A stretch of 64,000 nucleotides of DNA from Prolixibacteraceae bacterium (GTDB taxonomy: Bacteria > Bacteroidota > Bacteroidia > Bacteroidales > Prolixibacteraceae): the NCBI GenBank assembly GCA_028282705.1, contig JANQHI010000006.1:1-64000 (forward strand), read 5' to 3'. A program made the position numbers and the translations under genes. Each line of letters starts with the position of its first letter. Positions within the stretch are counted from its first letter, which is position 1. Below the pieces are notes generated by a model that was not told where the DNA came from, did no database searches, and worked only from the letters and a program-made list of their open reading frames with translations. Shown here in pieces: positions 52,980 through 63,095 of the stretch.

Positions 52980-54278
52980 ATGAAACAAAAGAAAATACTT
53001 CCTTATGCCATAGTACTATTAGTTGTAGCAATCATATTACTGGTAGTTGGTAAAAATGCTGGATGGTTTGGTAGTTCAGTTACTGTTAAAGTTGCAACAA
53101 AAGTTGTTGAAAGTAAGACTATTACTGAGTTAATTACTGCCAATGGCAAAATACAACCTGAGACTGAAGTAAAAATAAGCCCTGATGTTTCAGGAGAAAT
53201 TATTGAATTATATGTAGAAGAAGGGAATGAAGTTACCAAAGGAGACCTTTTGGTGATTATCAAACCTGATGTATATATTTCAGCTTTGAACAGGATGGAG
53301 GCCACATTAAATTCAGCTAAAGCAAGGCTTGCCCAGGCTGAAGCACAAGAAATTGAAAGGGGGCTATCTTTTAAAAGGGCTAAGCAATTATTTGAAAAGG
53401 GTACCATACCTGCATCTGAATTTGAAACAGCTGAGTCCTCATACAAAGTGGCTAAATCAGAAGTAAAAGCAGCCCAGTTTTCTGTGAAAAGTGCAGAGGC
53501 TTCAGTAGCTGAAGCACAAGAACAATTGACGAAAACAAAAATTTATGCCCCAATTTCAGGAACTATATCACGCCTAAATGTTGAAAAAGGAGAACGTGTA
53601 GTAGGTACCAATATGTATGCCGGTACTGAGATGATGGTGATTGCCAACCTTGACCTGATGGAGGTAAAAGTGGAGGTGAATGAGAATGATATTGTAAAAG
53701 TAGCTAAAGGAGATACTGCTTTGGTTGAAGTGGATGCTTACCTTAAAAGGAAATTTAAAGGGATAGTTACTGAGATAGCTAATTCAGCAAATACAACAGG
53801 GGCAACAACTGACCAGGTCACAAATTTTGATGTAAAAGTTTTGCTTCTTAAAAATTCTTATGCTGATTTGTTCAATGAGAATGAAAACAGTTTTTACCCA
53901 TTTCGCCCAGGAATGTCAGCAACTGTTGATATTCAAACAGAAACCCGGGAAAATGTAATTTCAGTTCCAATCCAGGCTGTTACAACAAGGCTTGTGAATG
54001 AAGAGAAAGATAAGGAAGAAGGGCCTGAAAATAGGGATAGAGACAAAAAAGAACCTGAAGAAAAAGAAGAAGTTGTATTTGTTCTGGGAGATGATGCCAG
54101 GGTAAAAAAAGTTAAAGTTGAAACAGGTATCCAGGATAATAATTTTATTGAAATAATAAAAGGGCTGGAATCTGGAAATGAAATAGTGGTGGCACCTTAT
54201 AATGCAATTACCAGGAATTTAAAAGATAGCATTGTGGTGGAAGTGGTAAAAGAGGAAGATTTATATAAAAAGAAATAA
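52980..54278 (+). CDS. efflux RND/ABC periplasmic adaptor (HlyD/MacA type)
   Basis: 432 residues from the ATG at 52980, preceded by AAAAGGA. One N-terminal membrane anchor (YAIVLLVVAIILLVVG), a biotinyl-lipoyl half motif (ITANGKIQPETEVKISPDVSGEIIELYVEEGNEV), a long coiled-coil hairpin (residues about 90-180) and the second lipoyl half (IYAPISGTISRLNVEKGERV). An unusual, highly charged insert (EEKDKEEGPENRDRDKKEPE) lies near residue 345. No pump or outer-membrane channel is adjacent, and a terminator follows directly. Confidence 0.92.
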   Translation: MKQKKILPYAIVLLVVAIILLVVGKNAGWFGSSVTVKVATKVVESKTITELITANGKIQPETEVKISPDVSGEIIELYVEEGNEVTKGDLLVIIKPDVYISALNRMEATLNSAKARLAQAEAQEIERGLSFKRAKQLFEKGTIPASEFETAESSYKVAKSEVKAAQFSVKSAEASVAEAQEQLTKTKIYAPISGTISRLNVEKGERVVGTNMYAGTEMMVIANLDLMEVKVEVNENDIVKVAKGDTALVEVDAYLKRKFKGIVTEIANSANTTGATTDQVTNFDVKVLLLKNSYADLFNENENSFYPFRPGMSATVDIQTETRENVISVPIQAVTTRLVNEEKDKEEGPENRDRDKKEPEEKEEVVFVLGDDARVKKVKVETGIQDNNFIEIIKGLESGNEIVVAPYNAITRNLKDSIVVEVVKEEDLYKKK

Positions 54279-54298
54279 GTAAACCTAAAAATAATTCT

Positions 54299-54323
54299 AA
54301 GGCTGGTTTTTCCAGCCTTTTTT
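54299..54323 (+). terminator. intrinsic terminator after the adaptor gene
   Basis: Stem AAGGCTGG/CCAGCCTT with a T5 loop followed by a T run; about 20 bases after the adaptor stop. Confidence 0.88.
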
Positions 54324-54349
54324 ATGCTTGCCGGCTCCAAAACAGCCTC

Positions 54350-55486
54350 TTATTTTCCCTCAAAATAATCACGTGAGGTAATGGTATTGTTTTCAGCAAT
54401 TGCAGATTTTACAATCAGTTTTGTTGATTCCTTTATTTCAACACCATCCTTTTTGTAGGTTTTATTGAGGGATAGGTCTTCTACACCTTTATTGTTATAG
54501 TTCACAGAAAAATCATAAGCAACATCAGTGATAAAATTGTTATTATCAGCACTAATTGCCAAGCCCCTTCCCAATTGGTTTTGTTTTGGGGCAGAAACCC
54601 AGCACTCGATCCTCATCACAGCATAATTATTTTTGTTGATGTATATTTTCCCTTCAAATTGATTGGCATAAAAATCACCTGTGCCTTCAAATGTAGGGGC
54701 TAATTGTTTAAAACCAACCAGCCAAGTTGAAACCCCTTTGTAAGTGGGTTCTTCTTCCATGCTTAATATGTAAGAATTTAGCAAGCTGGGGTTTAAAATG
54801 GAAGAGGCAGACCTGGCAAAATCAAGGTTCAATAGCTCGTCAAGGTTTGTATTACCATCATACAGGCTGTAACTTTCAAAGTTCTTTTTGACATTAGAAA
54901 AACGGTAATTCCTGTTTTGGTAAGCATCTAGTTTTGATGGAGCCTCATAGCCATTTTTGTCTGTAATTTCAACTGTTGCATCACGTTTTTTTGATTTCCC
55001 TTCTGCAATTTTTTTCCATGAATAATCACATACCATAGTAAAAAGGCCATCCTGGAAGTTTTTATGGATATTTTCAGATGCAGTTCTCAATATCCTCAAC
55101 AACACTTTTGATTGGGCATTAATATCAATATCATCAATACTGTAAGATTGGGCTTCAAGCCTTACCAGGGCAAACTCCTTTCCAAATAACTGGGATACTG
55201 GGAGGGTTTTATTTTTAAAACCAACAGCAGAAAAGAAAATTTGATACTCCTTGAACTCTTCAGGGATTTTCAGTTCAAACTCACCTTCAGCATTGCTGGC
55301 AGTGCCATAATATGTTCCTTCTAGCCCAATGTTTGTATAAGCAACAGGGTTGCCTGAATTATCTACAACTTTACCAACCAAGGTAGCTGCTACATTTCCT
55401 TCCTGGGCATTGGCTGCCAAACTGCCAATAACAAATACCAATAAAATTAAACTCCACTTTGATTGCTGTCCTATTATTTGTTTCAT
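54350..55486 (-). CDS. secreted carboxypeptidase-regulatory-like domain protein
   Basis: 378 residues. A signal peptide ending near ANAQ is followed by a carboxypeptidase regulatory-like beta-sandwich (VGKVVDNSGNPVAYTNIGLEGTYYGTASNAEGEFEL), then about 270 residues of beta-rich sequence of unknown function (for example KIYINKNNYAVMRIECWVSAP). Such proteins are common in Bacteroidota cell envelopes. Single gene. Confidence 0.85.
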   Translation of the reverse strand: MKQIIGQQSKWSLILLVFVIGSLAANAQEGNVAATLVGKVVDNSGNPVAYTNIGLEGTYYGTASNAEGEFELKIPEEFKEYQIFFSAVGFKNKTLPVSQLFGKEFALVRLEAQSYSIDDIDINAQSKVLLRILRTASENIHKNFQDGLFTMVCDYSWKKIAEGKSKKRDATVEITDKNGYEAPSKLDAYQNRNYRFSNVKKNFESYSLYDGNTNLDELLNLDFARSASSILNPSLLNSYILSMEEEPTYKGVSTWLVGFKQLAPTFEGTGDFYANQFEGKIYINKNNYAVMRIECWVSAPKQNQLGRGLAISADNNNFITDVAYDFSVNYNNKGVEDLSLNKTYKKDGVEIKESTKLIVKSAIAENNTITSRDYFEGK

Positions 55487-55684
55487 ACCTAAAAATCTTT
55501 ATTCCTTAGAATTTTCTAAAATTACAAATAAATACAATTCCACTATTCTTATAACGTTATTATAGCAGTGTATTATTTTTATCTTTGTAAAACTTAATAG
55601 AAATTTTATGAAATTGGTTCAACTTCAATATGGCAAGGGATAACAAAATTCATAATTTTTCTGAAAACAAAATAGATTTAACAA

Positions 55685-56341
55685 ATGAATAGGAGCGTAA
55701 TTACCATATTATTGACTGGGTTTGTGATTTTCTTTTCCTCTTGTGTAGCCAAGAAAAAATATTTGGAAATGGAAAAGGGAAGGTTAAATGCTGAACAAAA
55801 AGTGCGCGAATTAACAACAGAGAATAATGCAAAAGCAGAACGCATAAAAACAATCCTGGCTGATTATGAAAAACTAAAAGCAGAACTCTTAGGAAGCAAT
55901 GCTGTGAAAGACCAATACATTGATTCATTAAATAAAGAAGTGTTTATTTTAAGGTCAAATATCAGCCAGAAAAGTGAAACCATGGAAGAAAAGAATTATG
56001 CTTTTGAATTTGAAAAACGAAGGCTAAACAATACCCTGGTTGAGCGTGACAGGCGGATAAAGTCAATGCAGGCAGAGATCACACGCCTTGAAAATAATAT
56101 AAAGGAAAAAACCATTACCATTGAGCAAGGAGAATTTGACCTTAATGAAGCAAAGAATGAGCTAAAAGTGATGGAAGGCTTAAAACAAAGGCAAGAAGAA
56201 TCAGCAAATGCTTTGGAAGGAAGATTAAAAAAATCCCAGGATGAAGTAGCTGCATTAAAAGCCCAAATGAAAGAAAAAGATGCTGAGATAACCAGGCTAA
56301 GCAATACAGTTAAATTATTGAAAAAAGAATTAGGGAGTTAG
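55685..56341 (+). CDS. coiled-coil lipoprotein
   Basis: 218 residues. The lipobox FSSC places the acylated cysteine at residue 20, followed by VAKKKYLEMEKGR. The rest, to residue 218, is continuous coiled coil (heptads of L, I, A with many K and E). It resembles the front half of coiled-coil-OmpA lipoproteins but lacks the OmpA domain. Probably anchored in the outer membrane and structural. Confidence 0.82.
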   Translation: MNRSVITILLTGFVIFFSSCVAKKKYLEMEKGRLNAEQKVRELTTENNAKAERIKTILADYEKLKAELLGSNAVKDQYIDSLNKEVFILRSNISQKSETMEEKNYAFEFEKRRLNNTLVERDRRIKSMQAEITRLENNIKEKTITIEQGEFDLNEAKNELKVMEGLKQRQEESANALEGRLKKSQDEVAALKAQMKEKDAEITRLSNTVKLLKKELGS

Positions 56342-56389
56342 CCTTTGTCCAACATAAAAAGCTATTATTAACCTAAACCTATATTACTG

Positions 56390-56998
56390 ATGAATCATTT
56401 TAAAATATTTTTGACAATCTTTTTGTGTGCAACATTGTCTACATTCTCTGTTCAGGGGAAAGAGTATAAATCTATTTTTAATGGGAAAAACCTTAAAGGG
56501 TGGCAAATCCATGGTACTGAAAAATGGTATGTTGAAGATGGGCTATTGATATGTGAAAGTGGACCAGATAAAGAATATGGATATCTTTCAACTGAAAAGT
56601 TTTATGATGATTTTGAATTAACCCTTGAGTTTAAGCAACAATCTGATGGGAACAGTGGTGTATTTTTCAGGTCAACTTTTGAAGGCACAAAAGTAAGTGG
56701 TTGGCAGGTTGAAGTGGCTCCCCCAGGGCATGGCACAGGAGGTATTTATGAATCTTATGGAAGGGGTTGGCTTATTCAAATCCCTGAGGGAAAAGAAGAT
56801 ATCCTGAAAATGGGGGAATGGAATAAAATGAAAATAAAGGCTGTGGGTGGCCATGTAACAACCTGGTTGAATGGAGCTCAGATGGTTGACATTAAGGATG
56901 AGAAAATAGCCAAAGGCAAAGGTTCAGTAGCTTTGCAAATACATTCAGGTGGAGGCATCAAAGTACTCTGGAAGAATATCAAAATAAAGGAATTATAA
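56390..56998 (+). CDS. DUF1080 (3-keto-disaccharide hydrolase fold) protein
   Basis: 202 residues: a signal peptide ending near VQGK, then a single DUF1080 concanavalin-like domain (YKSIFNGKNLKGWQIHG, GLLICESGPDKEYGYLSTEKFYDDFELTLEFKQ, NSGVFFRSTFEG, GEWNKMKIKAVGGHVTTWLNG). Members include 3-keto-glucoside hydrolases and sugar-binding proteins; whether this one is catalytic cannot be decided here. Confidence 0.88.
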   Translation: MNHFKIFLTIFLCATLSTFSVQGKEYKSIFNGKNLKGWQIHGTEKWYVEDGLLICESGPDKEYGYLSTEKFYDDFELTLEFKQQSDGNSGVFFRSTFEGTKVSGWQVEVAPPGHGTGGIYESYGRGWLIQIPEGKEDILKMGEWNKMKIKAVGGHVTTWLNGAQMVDIKDEKIAKGKGSVALQIHSGGGIKVLWKNIKIKEL

Positions 56999-57058
56999 CA
57001 TAGGTTTTCTTCTATGAACTTTTATGATTTGGAAGGATATGCTTCATCTGTTTCCTAT

Positions 57059-57117
57059 CCTTCTCCCCAAGTTTTAGGGGAGATGTCATCAGTTATCTTA
57101 CTGATGATAGAGGGGTA
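57059..57117. repeat. composite palindromic repeat
   Basis: A TCTCCCC…GGGGAGA hairpin (57062-57083) followed by a TCATCAG…CTGATGA hairpin and GAGGGG. The architecture resembles REP-like elements spread through Bacteroidota genomes; it fills the gap between two convergent genes. Confidence 0.6.
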
Positions 57118-57121
57118 ACAT

Positions 57122-57898
57122 TTACCTCAACCTACCTTCACGTTTATAAATTTCAAAATATTCCCTAATTGTTGCCCTGACTTCATAGTCACTTGATGTG
57201 TAAGCCAATACTTGCTTGCTATTGAACCATATCATAAACTCATCTGCCTGTGATTCATTCATGCCAGTAAGCATCATCACTTTTTCCTTGTTGTAGTTTT
57301 GGGAATGCAATTCCCAGTTTTTCTCAAGAGCCACGGCTTGCCTTACAGCCCTTTTCCTTTTCTCTTTTTTGCTGAGGTAATACTGCCAATAGGAAACAGG
57401 GTTAAATAGGGCTGCCAATACAGGAGGTTTCTTATTAAATGCATCACCACGCAATTCTGTGGGTACATCTGTGGGCTTTCCATATTGGTCACCTCCAAGG
57501 TTTACTTTTTGTTTTTCTCCTGTTACAGTAACTTCATTAATGGGAAAAACAACAGGTTGCAATAAAATGGTTAAAACACTGTCCTCCCTATGGGTTGGAG
57601 GGATACCCACAGTTTCATCAACAAACCCAACTGCCGAGATTTTCAGGCTGTCAATGTTAAGCATATCTATGGTGAAGTAACCTTCTATATTGGTAGTTGT
57701 ACCACCATGGGTCCTGGGGTTTACCACATGGGCATAAGGAACAGGCAACTTGTCAGCTAAATTTATGATCCTGGCTTTTAGGCGTAAAGGCATGGGGTCA
57801 ATTTCAAAGCCACTATCATAAGCGTCCTCAAATTGGGCATATAAAGAGGTAGTTAAACTCCCCAAAAAAACCAGGAATATGATTTTTATTGCCTTCAT
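57122..57898 (-). CDS. secreted carboxypeptidase-regulatory-like protein of unknown function
   Basis: 258 residues. A signal peptide ending near LYAQ, a regulatory-like domain (KARIINLADKLPVPYAHVVNPRTHGGTTTNIEGYFTI), then a basic helical C-terminal half (YYLSKKEKRKRAVRQAVALEKNWE…MLTGMNESQADEFMIWFNSKQVLAY). The C-terminal part recurs in similar Bacteroidota proteins, but no function is established that I know of. Confidence 0.8.
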   Translation of the reverse strand: MKAIKIIFLVFLGSLTTSLYAQFEDAYDSGFEIDPMPLRLKARIINLADKLPVPYAHVVNPRTHGGTTTNIEGYFTIDMLNIDSLKISAVGFVDETVGIPPTHREDSVLTILLQPVVFPINEVTVTGEKQKVNLGGDQYGKPTDVPTELRGDAFNKKPPVLAALFNPVSYWQYYLSKKEKRKRAVRQAVALEKNWELHSQNYNKEKVMMLTGMNESQADEFMIWFNSKQVLAYTSSDYEVRATIREYFEIYKREGRLR

Positions 57899-58009
57899 GG
57901 TTAAAGTATCAGCTTTTCAAAAATAGTTTTTCAAAGTGTATGCCACAAATTGGTAACATTTTTTAACTGCATTTTAACCTTGGTTAAGGAAAGGGAAGGA
58001 TAGTTAGTC

Positions 58010-58034
58010 AGGGCTTTACTCCAAGTAAAACCCT
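58010..58034. repeat. 11-bp hairpin of the ACT-CCA-AGT type
   Basis: AGGGCTTTACT and AGTAAAACCCT around a CCA loop, one mismatch; 25 bases beyond the valS stop. Related to the hairpins at 32065-32095 and 50063-50081. Confidence 0.6.
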
Positions 58035-58058
58035 TATTAACAGTGGATATGTGGGGTT

Positions 58059-60731
58059 TTACTTCAACCCTGCAATCCTCTCTTCTAGTACCTTTATTTT
58101 GGATTCAGTATCAGCTTTTTTAGCTTTTTCTTTATTGACAACAGCCTCTGGGGCATTGTTTACAAAATGCTCATTGCTTAATTTTTTATTAACTGAATTC
58201 AGGAACCCTTTGGCATATTTTAACTCTTCTTCCAGCTTTTTCAGTTCTTCTTCTGTGTCAATTAAATTGCTAAGTGGGATATAGAAATTGGTTGATTTTA
58301 CCCTAAAAGATGTAGTACCCTTAACTTCTTCTTTTACTTCTTCCATATTAGTGAGGTTTCCTAGTTTTGAAAGGATACTCTCAAATTCTTTATGATAGCC
58401 TTTATTCCCTATCTGAATGAAAAGTTCCAGTTCTTCTTTGTTGGGAATATTCTTTTCAAGCCTAATCTTTCTTATTCCTGAAATGGCTTCTTTAACATCT
58501 TCAAAAGCTGCAAGCAGTTTTTTATCGAATTTTTTTGCTTCAGGAATCCTTTCAACCATAATGCTCTCCCCTTCTTTCCTCTCTTTCATGTATTGCCAGA
58601 TTTCTTCAGTAATAAAGGGCATAAATGGGTGGAGCAGCCTTAACAACTGGTCAAACAACTCAATCAATTCTGCATAAGTATTGGCATCAATGGGTTGCTG
58701 GTATGCAGGCTTAACTATTTCAAGCAACCAACCTGAAAACTCATCCCTGACAGTGGTATAAATAGTCATCAAAGCATCAGATATCCTGAATTTTTCAAAA
58801 TGGTCATCCAGGGTAGCAGTTACCTCGTTTAGTTTATTCCTGAACCAATTAATAGCCAGTTTTGAATGAAGAGGTTGCTCAATGGTTTCATCAACTTCCC
58901 AGTTTTTAACCAGCCTGAAAGAGTTCCATATTTTTGTAGCAAACCCACTTCCTTGCTGTGGTAGGCTTTCATCAAATAAAAGGTCACCTCCAGCAGGGGA
59001 GCACAATAACATACCTACGCGAACACCATCAGCCCCATATTTTTTGATCAGGTCCAGTGGGTCAGGTGAATTACCCAATGATTTTGACATTTTTCTTCTT
59101 TGGGCATCCCTTACCATTCCCGTGAAATAGACATTTTTGAAGGGGAATGTATTTTTGTATTCATATCCTGCAATGATCATTCTGGCCACCCAGAAGAATA
59201 TAATATCTGGTGCAGTGATCAGGTCGCTGGTTGGGTAATAATAGTTTACCTCTTCATTATCAGGTTTTCTGATACCATCAAAAACAGAAATAGGCCATAA
59301 CCAGCTTGAGAACCAGGTGTCCAATACATCATCATCCCGTGTAAGGGAAAAGCCTCCCCCTTCCCCTCCTAAGGAGGGGTGTTTTTCAAGTGCCAGTTTT
59401 CTGGCATCCTCTTCACTTGCTGCAACTACATACCCATAATTTTTAGCTCCCTCTCCTTTTGTGAGGGTTGGAGAGGGGCTTATGTACCAAACAGGTATCT
59501 GGTGTCCCCACCATAATTGGCGGCTAATGCACCAATCCTTGATGTTGCCCATCCAATGTTTGTATATGTTTTTAAATTTTGGAGGATGGAATTGGATGGT
59601 ATCATTCATCACATTTTCAAGGGCAGGCTTTACCAGCTCTTCCATTTTCAGGAACCACTGGGCTGATAATTTAGGTTCAATTACTTCATCTGTCCTTTCA
59701 GAGAAACCTACCTTGTTGGTATAATCTTCAATTTTTGCCAGGGTTCCCTCTTTTTCAAGGTCAGCCACAATTTTTTCACGTACAGCAAACCTGTCTTCAC
59801 CAATATAAATTTGGGCTTTTTCACTGAGTGTACCATCATCATTGAAAATATCTACAGATTCCAAGTTATGCCTCATACCAATTTCATAGTCATTGATATC
59901 ATGGGCAGGCGTGATCTTAAGGCAGCCAGTCCCAAATTCCATATCCACATAGCTGTCTTCAATAATGGGAACAGAGCGTTTGATCAATGGGACTAGTACC
60001 CTTTTCCCCTTTAGGTTCTTAAACCTTTCATCTTCAGGGTTTATACACACTGCTGTATCTCCCAGGATGGTCTCAGGGCGAGTGGTTGCAATGGTTACAA
60101 ACTCATTTTCTTCCCCCTCAACCTGGTATTTCAGATAATATAATTTTGATTGTACTTCCCTATAAATTACCTCTTCATCAGAAAGGGCAGTTTTGGCTGA
60201 TGGATCCCAATTTACCATCCTGACTCCCCTGTATATCAACCCTTTTTTATATAGGTCAACAAATACTTTGATCACAGACTCACTCCTGGCTTCATCCATG
60301 GTGAAGGCTTTCCTGTCCCAGTCACAAGAGGCTCCCAGTTTTTTTAGTTGCTCCAGGATGATCCCTCCATGCAGGTGGGTCCATTCCCAGGCATGCTCCA
60401 AAAATTCTTCCCTTGAAAGGTCATATTTATCAACCCCTTTTTCTTTTAATTTATTTACCACTTTGGCTTCAGTGGCAATTGAGGCATGGTCAGTCCCGGG
60501 TACCCAGCAGGCATTTTTACCCTTCATGCGTGCCCTCCTGGCAAGTATATCCTGTATGGTATTATTGAGCATATGCCCCATGTGTAAAACCCCAGTTACA
60601 TTAGGTGGAGGTATCACAATGGTATAAGGTTCTTTTTCATTTGGAACTGAATGGAAAAACTTATTGTCCATCCAGTATTGATACCACTTTTCCTCAACTG
60701 ACCCAGAGGAATATTTGCTAGGAATTTCCAT
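58059..60731 (-). CDS. valS: valine--tRNA ligase with two in-frame repeat-derived inserts
   Basis: 890 residues from the ATG at 60731 ([20 protein letters not shown]). It has the HIGH-type motif [16 protein letters not shown], the editing region, KMSKS in [26 protein letters not shown] and a C-terminal coiled coil ([24 protein letters not shown]). Two short segments inside the catalytic domain are encoded by GC-rich palindromic repeats: residues about 418-429 ([12 protein letters not shown]) and 451-461 ([11 protein letters not shown]). They are in frame and probably form tolerated surface loops just before the [11 protein letters not shown] motif. Confidence 0.95.
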   Translation of the reverse strand: MEIPSKYSSGSVEEKWYQYWMDNKFFHSVPNEKEPYTIVIPPPNVTGVLHMGHMLNNTIQDILARRARMKGKNACWVPGTDHASIATEAKVVNKLKEKGVDKYDLSREEFLEHAWEWTHLHGGIILEQLKKLGASCDWDRKAFTMDEARSESVIKVFVDLYKKGLIYRGVRMVNWDPSAKTALSDEEVIYREVQSKLYYLKYQVEGEENEFVTIATTRPETILGDTAVCINPEDERFKNLKGKRVLVPLIKRSVPIIEDSYVDMEFGTGCLKITPAHDINDYEIGMRHNLESVDIFNDDGTLSEKAQIYIGEDRFAVREKIVADLEKEGTLAKIEDYTNKVGFSERTDEVIEPKLSAQWFLKMEELVKPALENVMNDTIQFHPPKFKNIYKHWMGNIKDWCISRQLWWGHQIPVWYISPSPTLTKGEGAKNYGYVVAASEEDARKLALEKHPSLGGEGGGFSLTRDDDVLDTWFSSWLWPISVFDGIRKPDNEEVNYYYPTSDLITAPDIIFFWVARMIIAGYEYKNTFPFKNVYFTGMVRDAQRRKMSKSLGNSPDPLDLIKKYGADGVRVGMLLCSPAGGDLLFDESLPQQGSGFATKIWNSFRLVKNWEVDETIEQPLHSKLAINWFRNKLNEVTATLDDHFEKFRISDALMTIYTTVRDEFSGWLLEIVKPAYQQPIDANTYAELIELFDQLLRLLHPFMPFITEEIWQYMKERKEGESIMVERIPEAKKFDKKLLAAFEDVKEAISGIRKIRLEKNIPNKEELELFIQIGNKGYHKEFESILSKLGNLTNMEEVKEEVKGTTSFRVKSTNFYIPLSNLIDTEEELKKLEEELKYAKGFLNSVNKKLSNEHFVNNAPEAVVNKEKAKKADTESKIKVLEERIAGLK
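59347..59386. repeat. palindromic repeat inside valS (copy 2)
   Basis: AAAAGCCTCCCC…CCCCTCC-TAA-GGAGGGG-TGTTTTT, the reverse-complement type of the intergenic element at 32144-32181. Contributes about 13 in-frame codons. Confidence 0.7.
59445..59482. repeat. palindromic repeat inside valS (copy 1)
   Basis: AGCTCCCTCTCC…GTGAGGGTTGGAGAGGGGCT, a CTCTCC-type member of the same GC-rich family, encoding 12 in-frame residues. Confidence 0.7.
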
Positions 60732-61014
60732 GTTTGAAACAATCAAAAATTAAAGCTGCAAATGTACAAGGAAAATAGGAAAAGACAAAGGCTAAAGCTC
60801 TACTCAAAATACTTAAAGTAAACATGGCTTCATGTTTTGCAAAATAATTCCTTTGGTAGGTAGAATTTGTGCTTATGTTTGTTTTTTAACCTCTTTTATT
60901 CTTCTCTTTTTGTTAGGATTTATCTACTTAAAGTTTGAGAAATATTGAATCTCCATGCCCAGATAGAATTCCAATACAGATCAATAAACAATTGATTAAC
61001 AAAGAATCTAAAAA

Positions 61015-62830
61015 TTATTGCTTAACCCAGATGTATTCTAGTGCTACTCCAACCCCTCCTAAAAAAATTTGGAGCTTCAATTCATCTGAAGGATTTTTGG
61101 GCACTTTGAAATTATATGTTTGCTGATCACTTCCAGTATAATTCCCTCTTGAATTGTTTCCTATAAAAATGGTATGTTTCCCACCTGAATTAGGTGGTGG
61201 GTCAAGAGTTAAGTCAATACCTTTGACTACTACCCCCACAGTCATGCCTATACCATGAGCACGAACAGCTCCAGATGCTTTGCCAGATATGTAAATTGAA
61301 AAGGGATCTTTAGCATAAAGAACATCTGGTATATCTCCATCAATAGTTACATTAAAATTCCAGTCATAAAATACATCTGTTGAATTTCCCCAAAATTGTT
61401 TTGACGTAATTGAAGAAAAGGAAATGGTTGTGGTATTATAGTAGAAATCGTTCCATTTTTGTGAAAATGCAATATTTTGTGGATTCTTTTTTGGCCAGCC
61501 CTCTTTCATAATCCACTTGTATTTAGAATTTTTTTGTGTACTGGTTGGTTCTTTTACATTACTTCTCTCAGCCAAACAATTCAGTAATCCATTTATTTCT
61601 TTTTGCAATAGTTTAATTTCTGTATTTAAATTAACTTTTGTTTTTTCATAATTCTGAAGATTTAGTTTTTCTTCTTTTATAAATTGTGACTCAATAGAAT
61701 TTTCCCTATTTGTATTACTTAATTTTGAATTAGCTTGTTCCTGTGCCAGCTGGATTTTAAGATTGAAAAGTTGTGAACGGTTGGATTCTATAGTTTCTAT
61801 ATCAAGATCAAGTTGATCTGCTTCCTTTTTTTGTTTTCCTAGAAACTTCAGTAAATCCTCAGATCTCCAAGACCACTGATTATGATAGTTTGGGTTAAGT
61901 ATGTTTGTTGGAATTGTCCAACCAGATTCCTGACTGATATTTTGCATTAATCTGTCAACCTGGTTTTTGTAATTTGCAATTTGCTCTTCCTTTTCCTGTA
62001 TTAAACGTCTAACCCTTGCATTTAGGGTAACATACATATCTTCAAGTTCTTTTTTCTCATCTTCAATAGTTTTCATATTAAAATAAGCAGAACTCATCTG
62101 TTTGTATTTATTTTCGGCATTCTGGATCATATTTTGCCTTGCTAAAAGCTCTGCTTTCTTGTCTTGAAGAGTTAATAAGGATTTTTCAATGCTGTTTATC
62201 TTATCTTGCAGTTCCTTTAATTTTTTATTCTCAGGTTTGTTTCCATATACTTGGTTCTCTAATCCTTTCCAGTCATCAATGGCTTCCTTTGTGTCTTCAA
62301 TTTGCTGATTTAATGTTTCAAGTTGTTCATTTTTATTATTAAGAGAATTTGTTTTGGAATTAATCATGTTTTGTAATTGAACATTTGACAAATGAGAGTA
62401 TTGCTCACAATTAATGCTGGAATTTAAATCTAAAGGATTATTTGTTTTTGAATTGCCAAGCTGTTCCAGTTGGTTGATCTCTTTTTGTAGCTTAAATATT
62501 TTGTTTTGAAGTGCCTCTTGGTTTAATCTTGAACTTGTTTTATACAACTCAACCTGATTCATACCCTGTTCAGTTGTTAACTCACCTAGCGCAATTTTCC
62601 CAAAAATCTGTTCTAATATTTTTTCTGGGATACAAGTTTAAATTTATTGTTTTCGCCTATTAAAAAATGTGTTTCAGAATTGTACTTCTGCAATAAATCT
62701 TTACACTCATTATATTCCTTTTTTAGGAGAATTAGTTTTTCTTCACCACTTGCAAATATATCTTGCCCTATAAACAGGATAATTGAAAAACAGAAGAATA
62801 CTTTAAAGAAATTACACCCTGGGAAATCAT
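61015..62830 (-). pseudogene. secreted coiled-coil protein gene with two apparent frameshifts
   Basis: The long open part (61015-62562 from an internal ATG, 515 residues) is coiled coil for about 330 residues followed by a beta-rich C-terminal domain (KWNDFYYNTTTISFSSI…, LKLQIFLGGVGVALEYIW). Upstream, another frame encodes a signal peptide (FFKVFFCFSIILFIGQDIFA) and more coiled coil, but it has no start codon. One added G in the GGG run (62817-62819) joins it to the ATG at 62830; one added A in the A6 run (62619-62624) joins it to the long frame. So this is either a disrupted gene or two sequencing indels. Function unknown. Confidence 0.6.
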
Positions 62831-63032
62831 TTTATTTCGAGTTTTGGTTTTTATCAATATTACAGAAAAAAGGCAAGAAATAAAATTTTCGACCAAAGTA
62901 TTTGCCTGAGATAAAATCGCTTAGGTTTGTTTAATCAAAGGTATTATTTTACTGTAACAATAGATTTATTGAGCTAAGGGTGGTTATTAAATATAGTCAA
63001 ACAGAAGTAATTTACATTAACCAATTAACGCT

Positions 63033-63069
63033 AAAAAGTCAGGGTTTCATTTTAAATGAAACCCTGACT
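63033..63069 (-). terminator. intrinsic terminator of asd
   Basis: A perfect 15-bp stem (63037-63051 with 63055-63069), 3-base loop, followed on the minus strand by T5; 27 bases beyond the asd stop. Confidence 0.9.
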
Positions 63070-63095
63070 AAAGTTGGCCTTTATGCTATATTTTT

